In this document: in pieces, positions 11,600-21,231 of the stretch
How positions within the stretch are numbered: the stretch's first letter is position 1
Layout of the letters: each line of letters begins with the position of its first letter
Source of the DNA: Gnetum montanum
Lineage: Eukaryota; Streptophyta; Gnetopsida; Gnetales; Gnetaceae
Length of the DNA: 64,000 nt
Assembly: GCA_015680685.1 (NCBI GenBank)
Contig: MNCI01026467.1
Location: 555,478-619,477, forward strand
Reading direction: 5' to 3'
The notes under the pieces: model-generated
The model's database searches: none
What the model saw: only the letters and a program-made list of their open reading frames with translations
Told to the model about the DNA's origin: nothing
Program-made: the position numbers and the translations under genes

Positions 11600-12479
11600 T
11601 GATGAATCGTAATTCATCTGGTTGCGATATTGAATCCACGATATTGAATACGTGATATCGAGTATGCGATATCACACCCAAGAACGATATCGGATATGCA
11701 ATATCGTGGTTCCTGTGTGGGCCTATAAATACACATGTAGGCACACAGGAAAGGAGCTTTTTAGATAGTTTTAAGAGTCAACTTTAGAGTAGAGTCTTTT
11801 TGTCATTTTTCCTCTCAACCCTTTATTCAATGGTTGTAATTGTATGACATCCTTTATTCAAGTTTGATGGTTGTAATTGTATGGCATCCTTTATTTGAGT
11901 GTGACGTACTTGGACATGCACATGCTTGGCAATAAAGATTGAGATTACTTCATCATTGCAGCATTCACTTAGTTTAATTATTTAATTATTATTGTTATTT
12001 ATTTCTTTCATAGTTAATATCTCTTCACCCTAAACTCCTTAAATGTGGAATGAGTACGACTTAATCATGAGCATTTAAGTGTAACTACTTGGTAACCCAA
12101 TAGCATACCTAGGATCTGCGCTTGGTAATCCCATTAGTAGTTGTGCACAAGGTCCAAGATGTGTATGGATGATTAAGGAATGGATTCTCATAGCACTTAG
12201 GCTAGTTTAGATTCTCTCTTCCCTTTCCTCCTAGCTTAGCTAATATTATTTTCCATCGCTTCCAAGAGTAGCATTAGTTTAGGAACATATCATACACCTC
12301 ACTCTAGACTAAACCATATGTGACAAAGCATATACTAGTTTAGGTGGGAAGACAATGAGCTGAGATCAATGAGTAACTATCTAGATATCACAACTAGCCC
12401 ATCTACGAAGTTCGACCAGATCGTGCGTGAAATGATCGTATTTGTATGGTTGAGTGTAGGGGTACCCAACCACTCATCA
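11600..12479 (+). repeat. NA2 5' LTR, type I
   Basis: 880 bp. GATATC-type array at 11620-11705, TATA box CTATAAATAC at 11723-11732, AATAAA at 11931-11936 (GGCAATAAAGAT context), and the family terminal block GTGTAGGGGTACCCAAC before CTCATCA. The start is set by the 3' LTR, which begins with the same TGATGAATCG. Confidence 0.92.
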
Positions 12480-12480
12480 T

Positions 12481-12498
12481 TGGCACTGTTGCCGAGGA
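12481..12498 (+). other. NA2 primer-binding site (tRNA-Asp type)
   Basis: TGGCACTGTTGCCGAGGA differs from the tRNA-Asp complement TGGCGCCGTTGCCGGGGA at three positions, all transitions. One base separates it from the LTR, as in AUT1-AUT3. Confidence 0.88.
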
Positions 12499-12613
12499 CG
12501 GTGCTAGTTATCTAGATTAGTTACATCATAAAATATTGTTGCACAAAGTATTCACGATACCTCTTTTAGAAAAGAAATTAATTTTAATTAAGTCACACAT
12601 AAATTCACACACA

Positions 12614-14604
12614 ATGTCTCTCTCACATGATTATGATAACAAAAAAACCAGTGGGGCAATTCATTGGAGAACCAACAAATTATATGATGATAAAGATGAA
12701 GTTTGGAGTACCCAATTTGATGTAGGGGTTTTCTATAAACATAAAGAAAGACAACATCATCACAACTCACAAATGCATAACCTACCCAGTGACAATGAAC
12801 CCCTACTAGCCACTACAAGCCTAACAGAAATACAAGAGGTTGTTTGAATATCCCGTAAGCATCGCAAGGAAAGTCGTCTACCCAAGCTTAACTTAAGAAA
12901 ATTTCCTAAGTTTTCAGGAGGCTACAATTTAGATCCGCAACAAGATTTGCAAGCCTTCTACAATGCCTGTGCATGGAACAACATTGATAATGGATGGAAA
13001 AAACTTAAGATCTTTCCTATGACACTTGTTGGCCAAGCAAAAGTATGGTATAGGTCTTTAAAACCAAAATCAATCCAACAGTGGCCAACAATGGTAGAAC
13101 TCTTCAACAAAAGATATCAAACCTATGCAAGAGTGTCAGCCTTGAGGAAACAAATCCAAGAGTGGAAACAAGCACAACATGAACCATTGGACATGGCCTT
13201 AGATAGATATTATGAATTGTTAAACAACTGCCTAGACCATGAGTTCTCCAAGGAAAGGCTAATGTACCATATCATAGATGGGCTCTGTAATGAAACAAGG
13301 GAGACCCTAGGGATGTCTGTTCAAGGTCAACTATATGAGTTACAAACCAACCAACTCCAAGAGCTTATTAAGCGGGTAGCAAAAGAAGAAGGAGGAATGG
13401 CTAAATCGGAGAATGCTGAAAAATCTCAATAGGCCCAAAAACCAACAAGGGGCCCCAAGATTATGAAGAGGAGAAATTAACTCACCTCAAGGAGGTGGAA
13501 CCATCTTTGCCAACACAATAATCATTGGATGAAATTGAGGCAAAGATCAATAAGATGATGGAATGGATGCATAAAAAATGTGGAGAATATGCCAAAATTA
13601 TTGGAGGTAGAGTCATGACGAACCAAGAAGCAGGAAAAAATACCCTTAGACAATCGGAAAGAAGGGTAGAAGAGAATACGAACTTAAATACCAATTATAC
13701 GTATCAATGTAACATTTTCCTGTATGATCACCCCAAGGGCCAATGTCTAATCTTGTCACATTTACAGGAGCATTGGGAAAGAGTGTTACATCCAAAGTTC
13801 GTATAGAGATACTGTGTTCAATCACAATGGAAAAAATCCTAGTCGTGGGGGTGGCCACCCTCAAACTGGTTATACCCTTCATACCATCCGAATCTAAGTG
13901 CTTATTAAGTCCAACATCCTATTTCCCCAACTGGGTCAACATCCTTTATCTCACCACATTATTATCATTCTCCCCAATACTATCAACCCATATCCTCTCC
14001 AACACAACCACCACCTTGGATACCTTACACTTCTCAATTTCAAAATTCTCATCCTTCATCTCCTTCTACATCGCCACCAAGTGTTCTAGAGGGTTTTGTG
14101 CCACTGCACCAACCCATGAATGGTACTTGTGTTGCTACTGTCAACAGCAGTGGAAATCCTCCACAACATCATAGGTGTCCCTTCCTTAGACATAACCATA
14201 AGAAGGGACAACACACTTCTAAGCCCAGTGCACCTTCCAACCCAGCACAAGTCCAACACTATGGTGCAACTCCCTCTTCGAACCCAATGCCTCATGTTAC
14301 CTTATCAGGGCCATCACTCAATACTCCAACAACCATGTGGCCCAATGAATATAGCCACATGGGGAGACATGTTGATCCTTGCATACCATCTTACAGTCGT
14401 AAGTACCATAGTGGGTCAACTCCTTATAAATTAACCACATCTTATAACTTGCCCGACTATGTCAACTCTAATCAAGTATGTGAACTCCAATGGGGTAAGT
14501 ATGACCAAGTCCCAACATTTCCAACATGCAAGGATCCCAATTCTTCATTTATTAATCCTCACCATACTCAACTGTTTAGTTATGAGGGATACCCCCCATT
14601 CTAA
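12614..14604 (+). pseudogene. NA2 gag (few lesions)
   Basis: Starts at ATG 12614, 115 bases after the primer site; the frame runs past a single TGA (12845-12847) into the capsid domain to TAG 13430-13432. Capsid motifs: LRKFPKFSGGY, LQAFYNACAW, KIFPMTLVGQAKVWYRSL, FNKRYQTYARVSALR, typical of the retrotransposon gag family and homologous to AUT gag. After a frameshift a variant knuckle CNIFLYDHPKGQC (13708-13746) has Phe for the second Cys and HX4C spacing. The tail (14098-14604) is Pro/Ser/His-rich and ends YEGYPPF-stop. There is no protease after it. The better state of the capsid frame suggests that gag was retained by selection for longer than in other copies, or that NA2 is younger. Confidence 0.87.
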
Positions 14605-15983
14605 TAACAAGCAAGATTAATAAATAATTTTCATTTTCTTTAATTTTGATTTTTTTTCAATTTTTCACTTTTCAACTTATTTTTTGATCTTTTTACCTTT
14701 TTATGAGTAATCTCATCTAGGAATAAAACACTCATGTGAACCATTGGTTGGGATGTTGTTTTATGCTATCAAGTCTCAGGTGACTAATTATTTGAACAAC
14801 GAGCCCACAACATCCATCCACTCATTCTATTAGTAAGGGGTTCTACTCTGGGTACAATGATATTCTTAATCATTAAAACTTAAAGTAACCTTGTGTTATC
14901 ATACCCAAAGTGAAGAAGGATGGACTAAGCAGGAATGACTAGGGTGTGACATCAAGGGAACTTGTGGATTCTCTTTGGTGACGTCTGTGGGAGTTACCAT
15001 GTAGCTTGGTTGTACTAAGATCCTTGTAGATCTAATGAAAAATGGAAGTAAGAGTAATCAAAAGGCACTCAATCAAGGAAAAATAATGCTATTCTAGGGG
15101 GTTCTATTGGAAAGACATGTACCCATGCCTAAAGGTAGGCGGCTTCTCTAGATTAAGCATTCCAAAAAAAAAAAAAACACACACACACACACACACACAC
15201 AAGAAGTGGCATAAAGCAAAATCACTCCCCCCTTGTATGAAACACCAAGTGATCATACGCTTTGCTATCATGGTGCTCTTATGGTTGTCCATCATTGGAT
15301 AAAGTAATGCGATGTCACTGATTGGAGGATGGAGTTGGTTCTGATTTTAGAGTGACAAGTTAATGACACATTAATCATGTCTTACACACAGGATTCATTG
15401 TGCCTTGGGTCCGTTACCTCATGTCTCGATCTCTGCAATCCCTTCTACAATTCACCTTACCTCATTGTTTGTGTAATTGTGACTTGTGACTTGGGTAGCA
15501 TGGAATTCATCTCTCATTGTGGTGATATCTACATGTGTGTGTTTTGTAGAATTGGTGTGGATTATAGTTAACCCTTCTAGTGCCTATGGACATTTCAAGG
15601 TGTGGTTATGCAAGGGCATTATAGGTTGGAACCTACTTTGGGGAGGACCCACTTGCGCAACCTTTGTAATTTACACTTATAACACATCTCCCGCACATCA
15701 TTCAATACCCTCTAAGTATTACCAACATTCTTCTTTTCCTTATTATCCTTCTAGTTCAAACATTCCTATGAGCTAACACATGTCCATTTTCCCCTACTCT
15801 TCTTGATTTTCACTATTAGATTTTACATCATTATACTCTTTGTGCCTTCAGAACTAGTTTATATTACCCTGGATCCCTTTACAGTGACCTACACGTCCTC
15901 ATTTTATACCTTGGAGTTTCAAAAAAAATTTAAAAATTTTAATTAAAATTTGGTAAATTTTACATGTATCCCATTTTCGATAG
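14605..15983 (+). other. NA2 untranslated region between gag and internal promoter
   Basis: No coding signal. It is T-rich at first, then contains blocks shared with NA4 (49750-51110) and, inverted, with the 3' regions of AUT2 and AUT3: GTGTGACATCAAGGGAACT, the 'ggttatgcaagggc' block and 'ggaggacccacttgc'. An A12 run and an (AC)n microsatellite lie at 15166-15203. Confidence 0.7.
15166..15203. repeat. A12 followed by (AC)n microsatellite
   Basis: Poly-A run directly followed by about 13 AC dinucleotides, within the non-coding segment of NA2. The corresponding position in NA4 is a poly-A run next to the assembly gap at 50430. Confidence 0.9.
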
Positions 15984-16076
15984 GACGTGACATTGGGTCC
16001 CTGATATTGAGTCCGACGTGATATTGGGTCCCTGCTAGCAAGTATGTGATATCATGTCCTTAAATTATATATATAC
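15984..16076 (+). promoter_or_regulatory. NA2 internal type I promoter-like module
   Basis: Repeated units around GACATTGGGTCCCTGATATTG, GACGTGATATTGGGTCCCTG and TATGTGATATCATG (15984-16056) resemble the GATATC array of NA2's own LTRs; a TATA-like TATATATATAC follows at 16066-16076. The array-to-TATA distance (about 10 bp) is similar to that in the LTRs (about 14-18 bp). It lies about 510 bp upstream of ORF2, so it could drive ORF2 separately from the full-length transcript. Confidence 0.55.
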
Positions 16077-16265
16077 ATGGGCCTCCCACACCTATCAACA
16101 TCATTTGCAACTGTTCACGTAGGGGATTTTTTTCAAATTTTCTTCTATGACTTGCAATTGCGCATCTCTTGCTTTGCTCATCATAACTCACTCATTGGTG
16201 CTCTGATTTTCATTTCGTCTAAACCTATTTCAACCCGGAGTCTTCAGCTTAGTCATGGGGGAGGG

Positions 16266-16575
16266 GTACATGCTAAATTGTGCATAAATTTTTTGAAATT
16301 TGTCATCTTCCAAAGGAAACTCTCAAGGGTAATTAGTTATAAAAATACTAATAAACATGTGCCAAAAACAATTTCATCTCCTTATCTATAATGGGAAATT
16401 AAACTCTGAAACCACCTAAGCAAAGTGGAACAAATATTAAAACCTTGTGGGGACATTTCCATAAAAACTCCTAACCTCAAAATCACACGAAAAAAAAATT
16501 TCATTAAGGCAAGAAGTAAGGTATAACTTAACTTGGATAAAAAACCTTACTAATGCTTTGCCCATGTGATTGCAG
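16266..16575 (+). other. Candidate 5' UTR intron before NA2 ORF2
   Basis: The donor is read as GGGGGAGG/GGTACATG (GT at 16266-16267). The acceptor TGATTGCAG ends at 16575, immediately before the ORF2 ATG. A branch-point-like CTTACTAAT lies about 25-30 bases before the acceptor. NA3 and NA4 keep the acceptor, branch motif and length (314 and 301 bp). The acceptor is well supported by conservation; the donor is less certain. Confidence 0.5.
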
Positions 16576-19352
16576 ATGGCCCCAAAGAGTAGACAACAAG
16601 AAGATCCTTCTCAAGGTGTGTTTAAGCAACCCAGGAGAGGCAAAGGACAAGTGCCTACCGAATAACACATAGAGCAGGAGGAGCACTTGTTTAGTATCCA
16701 TCAAGAAGACCATGCTATTGTACAATCAAGATAGGTAGAAGGTGAAGCTACTACAACACTTGAACCAGGATGACATCTCACATTGCCTCCGGAATGTGTC
16801 TAGGCCATCTGTGAAAGGTCCACATTAGCTGTAGTGACCGTGGAATTGAATTTTAAACCTTTCATGGAATATGCTCTCAAGTTCGTTAGGGACCATCTCA
16901 AAGGGTCCCCATTATGACCTATCCTCTCCAAAAGCAGTGCTTGGTACTTCGGAGAAACATACCAATTCTAGCACAATAAAGAAGAAGGCACCATAGTTAA
17001 CATTTGTGGTGTGTATATTGATTTGTCCATCCAAGCCATTTTGGAAGTGTTAAATCTTCCGAATACAAGGCCAAAGGTTGCTCGCTTATCCTCTCGCTCT
17101 AATGCTAATGTGCATAAGGTTTGGTTAGATAGGGCGTACGGTAAAGAAGATAAGACCTATGAAGAGTTGACATTGGAAGAGAGAATTTACTTCAAGATTG
17201 GAACTTATCACATCTTCCCCATAAAAGGACTAAATAGAATTTGAACATATGCAGCAAGAGGAAGTGTGATATTGATGGGAAATTTTAATGCTAACCTACC
17301 TCATCTATATTTCATAGAGATCTTAATGTGGTTCGAAGAATGTAAGACAGGGAAGTTCACGTTGTCCTTCCCTTATCTTATCAGGAAGCTATGCAAGTAT
17401 GCTAGTATTCAAGGATACACTAATGATGTCCATAGAAAAGCCAAAAATGCTTCATATGCTAAACTATTAAAGCCACCAGCTGCAAGGAAGATTGTTGGTG
17501 AGATGTTGGGACCAGAACAAGAGCAAGATCAGACGATGGGGTCCACTGCAACTCAACTTGCAGGGCCTAGCCAACCTCCAAGCACAAGACCCAGTCAAAA
17601 ACAAGAAGTAGGGCCTAGCACGAGCCAGCGAGACCAACCACTACCATCGCTACAGGACTACTGATTGTCGATGAGCCATCTCAGGGCCATTGCTGAGACG
17701 ATCAGTTAGGGAAGTCGTGATGATGCAAATCTCTTCTGCATCATTGATGATACCATAAAATGAACTATCTCTATAGATTGTGCATGGGATGAGGTGTTCA
17801 TTCAAATAGAAGGGGGAAGAGTTATTGAACATAATAGATTTCAGGGAACACTGCATGCAGATTGGTGAAGGGGCCATAGTGGTGGTCATGCAGCACCAGG
17901 ATGTAGTAGGTTCCATAGAGGTGGTCACAGACCACATCAAAGAATATTTTAATGTCCCTATTGTGCCACTGGTAGATGTCACTTGAGCATAGGATGCTCA
18001 AACTTTGGCCAATCCCTCAATGACTCCTGCAAAACACGAGGATGTACTTGATATATTACTACAAATAGGACAGGTGATGATGTCCTTGTTTGACATCCCA
18101 CAGCATGTTACAGTAGCATAATAAAACCTCATTTCCACCAAGGGAAAGCTGGTCATGGTAGAGATGAGGGCCAAGCACGTAGAAGCAAAAGTTGTAAGAT
18201 TGCAAGAAAGGCTCATAGCCTTGCAGGACGCATAATGGGATCCTTCTCAATTTGTTCCTCTAGACCAGTTGGACAACTTCAAGACTGAGCAACTCAAAAA
18301 ATTGCTAATGGAAAATAAAAAGGTGGCAAAGAAAAAAGAGAAGGCCAACTGGAATGCCTCCATGGAACAAGCGCAAACTTACGCGTACGCCAAGGCACTC
18401 AAGGCCTTACAAGAAGAAAATAAATAGCTCGTTGCTGACAATCTTTGGTTGATCTCTGTGGAAAAACAAAAGAATGTTCTTGAAGAGAATTTTCAACAAT
18501 TGCGAGAACAACTAATCAAGGTCAACTAGGACATGAACCACTTGGCTAGGGAAAATCAAATCCCCTCAATGGAGAAGGTACTCTCCATCCATCAGAAGAC
18601 AACCATCGAAATAAGCGTGTGGTAGAACGAGGCCAAGCACCAAAAAAAATTAAAAGATCACTTCTAAGACCAAGTGGGAATGTACAAAAAAATCATCAAG
18701 AAGAAGATCCATATGACCAAGGCCCACATCAATGCTTTCAATGCTCCACACACTGATTGGCGGGCCATATTGGACACATATGAATTTTTCCACTAGGAGG
18801 AACTTAAAAGTCGGGACTTGTAGATTCAAGATCTCACAAAGTACATGGAGTTAGAAAATCTACAATATGCCAATCTAGCCATGTTGACAGCAGGGCACCC
18901 AAGAATAGAGCTCAAGAAGTAGGTAGCTACCACCTATGCTAAGTATCAAGAAGAATTTGTAGAACATAAGAAAACATTACAGAGAAGTCGCAAATTCTAA
19001 ATTGGAGGTGGTTAAGGTAAGCTACCAAGAAAAAAAAGATGTCGCAATGTACTTGGCTCAACGGCCTACAGATTCTCAGGAATACAGAGATAAAGCCAAA
19101 GCCTACAAGGAGGAATGACGATTGTTTGCGGCCTGGTACATTAAGGCAAAAAAAATGTTTTTGCAACTACTATGCCCATGGAAGGTGCCAACTCTATCAA
19201 ACATTGGAGCATTAGCATGGATGGCATAGGATCCCTGAACTGAAGAGGAGAAACTCCAGGCACTACTTCAACATCATCAAATTCCAACACCTAGAGCGTA
19301 GGACAAGGGGAAGCAACCCATGAAGGGGCCACCGCCACTAGGAACCACATGA
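16576..19352 (+). pseudogene. NA2 ORF2: coiled-coil protein with transposon-associated N-terminal domain (broken)
   Basis: The start ATGGCCCC abuts the acceptor and matches NA3 (ATGGCCCCTAA) and NA4 (ATGGTACCAAA). The end is PPPLGTT-TGA at 19350-19352, about 925 codons. Order: basic Gln/Arg-rich N-terminus; globular region 16860-17500 with VYIDLSIQAILEVLNLPN, YEELTLEERIYFKIGTYHIF, RGSVILMGNFNANLPHLYF and FPYLIRKLCKYA, whose arrangement resembles the Pfam 'putative plant transposon protein' domain; a Pro/Gln/Ser linker (17500-17660); coiled-coil segments (18150-19100, Lys/Glu/Gln/Leu-rich); C-terminal FLQLLCPWKVPTLSNIGALA block. Several TAG/TGA stops and indels. It occupies the slot where Athila elements carry an env-like gene, but I see no signal peptide or membrane segment. 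Function unknown. Confidence 0.82.
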
Positions 19353-19532
19353 GTTCCACCCAATTTTGTAATTTTGGGAATTTTGCATTTTTCATGTTGT
19401 GTCCAAATTTTGTTCCATTGAGTCCTCCACTACGGCATGAATAGATTTTCTGCGAGTCAATAATCCCATACCTATCCATTGTGTAATCCATGGGGCTTGT
19501 TCTCATTTTGACTTGAGGACGAGTTTTCATTC

Positions 19533-19545
19533 AGTCGTGGGGGTA
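19533..19545 (+). other. NA2 polypurine tract
   Basis: AGTCGTGGGGGTA immediately before the 3' LTR. Confidence 0.85.
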
Positions 19546-20407
19546 TGATGAATCGTGATTCATCTGGTTGCGATATCGGATCCACGATATCAAATACGCA
19601 ATATCGGGTACACGATATCACACCCAAGAATGATATCAGATATGCGATATCGTGGTTCCTGCATGGGTCTATAAATACACATGTAGGCACATGGGAAAAG
19701 AGCTTATTAGTCAATTTTAAGAGTCAAGTTTAGAGTAGAGTCTTTTTGTCATTTTTCCGCTCAACCCTTTCTCAAAGTGCATGCTCGCAGTGTGATGGTT
19801 GTAATTGTATGGCATCCTTTATTCGAGTGTGATGTACTTGGACATGCACATGACCGACAATAAAGATCAAGATTACTTCATCATTACAGTATTCACTTAG
19901 TTTAATTATTTAATTGTTATTGTTATTTATTTCTTTCATAGTTAATATCTCTTCACCCTAAACTCCTTAAACATGGAATACGTACAACTTAATCATGAGC
20001 ATTTAAGTGTGACTACTTGGTAATCCAGTAGTGTACCTAGGATCTACGCTTGGTAATCCCAGTAGTAGTCGTGCATGAGATCCAAGATGTGTACAGTTGA
20101 TTAAGGAATAGATGCTCATCACACTTAAGCTAATTTAGATTCTCTCTTCCCTTTCCTCCTAGCTTAGCTAATATTATTTTTCATCACCTCTAGGAGTAGC
20201 ATTAGTTTAGGGACATATCATACACCTCACTCTGGACTAAACCATATGTGACAAAGAATATACTAGTCTAGGTGGAAAGACAACGAACTATGATCAACGA
20301 GTAACTATCTAGATATCACAACTAGCCTGTCTGTAGAGTTCAACCAGATCATGCGTGAAACGCTCGTATTCGTATGGTTGAGTGTAGGGGTACCCAACGA
20401 CTCATCA
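19546..20407 (+). repeat. NA2 3' LTR, type I
   Basis: 862 bp, TGATGAATCG to CTCATCA. GATATC-type array 19571-19655 with six units 13-18 bp apart, TATA CTATAAATAC at 19669-19678, AATAAA at 19859-19864. Nearly the same layout as the 5' LTR. Confidence 0.92.
19571..19678 (+). promoter_or_regulatory. Type I GATATC array plus TATA in NA2 3' LTR
   Basis: CGATATCG, CGATATC, CAATATCG, CGATATC, TGATATC and CGATATCG occur in series, separated by GGTAC/GATCC-like spacers, then GGGTCTATAAATACAC. Each core is a palindrome. The layout suggests a clustered binding site for a dimeric factor, an inference from symmetry only. Confidence 0.6.
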
Positions 20408-20411
20408 TTAA

Positions 20412-21218
20412 TGACGAACAATGAGGTACCCCTATGCTCAACCATACAAATATGAGCGTTTCATGTGTGATCCGATCAAATTCCAAGGACTAAGTACCTA
20501 TGCACCTTCATGGAACAATGACGAGTTGATTAATCATTGTCTTCCTAAACTTACTTGTATGTCATGGTTGTATGGTTAAGTAAGCTTAAGGCATATGATT
20601 TTTATGGCTTTTATGTGTTTTATATCCTGCACTAATAAGGGGAAGAGAGAGAAATAGCTAAGTAACTAACTTAATTTAACTATTCATTAACTAAGTTCTG
20701 AGTACTCCTAACACCAGTATCTGTTCCCACTTGCCATACACATCCTGAACTAGTGCATCATTGCTGGGATTACCAAACGCTAATCGTTACTAGGTTACCA
20801 AGTGCTGCATGCATGCTCGAAGCAGTTGTACTGAGTGTATTTAACTAAGAGAGTTGTAACATGAGAGAGATCATTAATTAACTAGGAAAGCATCAAATAA
20901 TAATTAACACTAATTAATCTATTCTTTATGCTACAAGGTTTATCATAAAGTTCATCTTTATTACCATACTCAAAGTGTGCTCAGGTACACAATTCTCAAA
21001 TAAAGATCTGTTCACTCTATGACTCCTACCATGGGCATGCATAAATAATTTTAACTTTGGAGGGAAAAATGGCAAGAGTTTGGCTAAGGGTCTAACTTCT
21101 AACTGTTGAAACCAAGGTAGCCACCTCTTATTTATAGGCAAGGAGATGGGCCACGATATCAGGTATCTGACATTGCATGGTTGATCTAATATCGCGGACG
21201 CAATATTACGGTTCATCA
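20412..21218 (-). repeat. AUT2 3' LTR, type I
   Basis: 807 bp; tgacgaac (decayed tgatgagc) at the left, ggttcatca at the right. Minus-strand TATA CTATAAATAAG at 21137-21127, with a short GATATC/CAATATC array between it and the LTR start. The AATAAA signal is visible as rc of tttatt near 20957. Confidence 0.88.
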
Positions 21219-21231
21219 TATCCCCATGACT
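21219..21231 (-). other. AUT2 polypurine tract
   Basis: Minus strand AGTCATGGGGATA abutting the 3' LTR. Confidence 0.85.

Larger units (their letters stand above)
11600..20407 (+). mobile_element. NA2: complete non-autonomous LTR retrotransposon (gag + ORF2, no pol), 8.8 kb
   Basis: Both LTRs (880 and 862 bp) are present with TGATGA/TCATCA ends, a tRNA-Asp primer site, gag homologous to that of the AUT copies, a 2-kb untranslated segment containing a second promoter-like array and a candidate intron, then ORF2, polypurine tract and 3' LTR. No RT, RNase H, integrase or protease signature is seen between gag and the 3' LTR. The flanks are gcaac on the left and ttaat on the right, so no simple 5-bp target duplication. 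Best template copy for the NA family in this window. Confidence 0.88.

Noticed and set aside
12481-12498. tRNA-Asp-like sequence
   Set aside because: It is only the 18-nt complement of the tRNA 3' end beside an LTR, i.e. a primer-binding site; no tRNA body is present. The same applies at 6318, 29497 and 45539.
15166-15203. (AC)n tract as Z-DNA regulatory element
   Set aside because: An ordinary microsatellite adjoining a poly-A run; not conserved in NA4 or the AUT 3' regions.
16528-16725. Minus-strand frame over the start of NA2 ORF2, and similar antisense frames over ORF2 elsewhere
   Set aside because: Shadow frames of ORF2 with no conserved start, domain or counterpart in the other copies.
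16576-19352. ORF2 as a retroviral-type envelope gene
   Set aside because: No signal peptide, no hydrophobic membrane span, and the bulk is coiled coil; only its position resembles the env-like slot of Athila elements.
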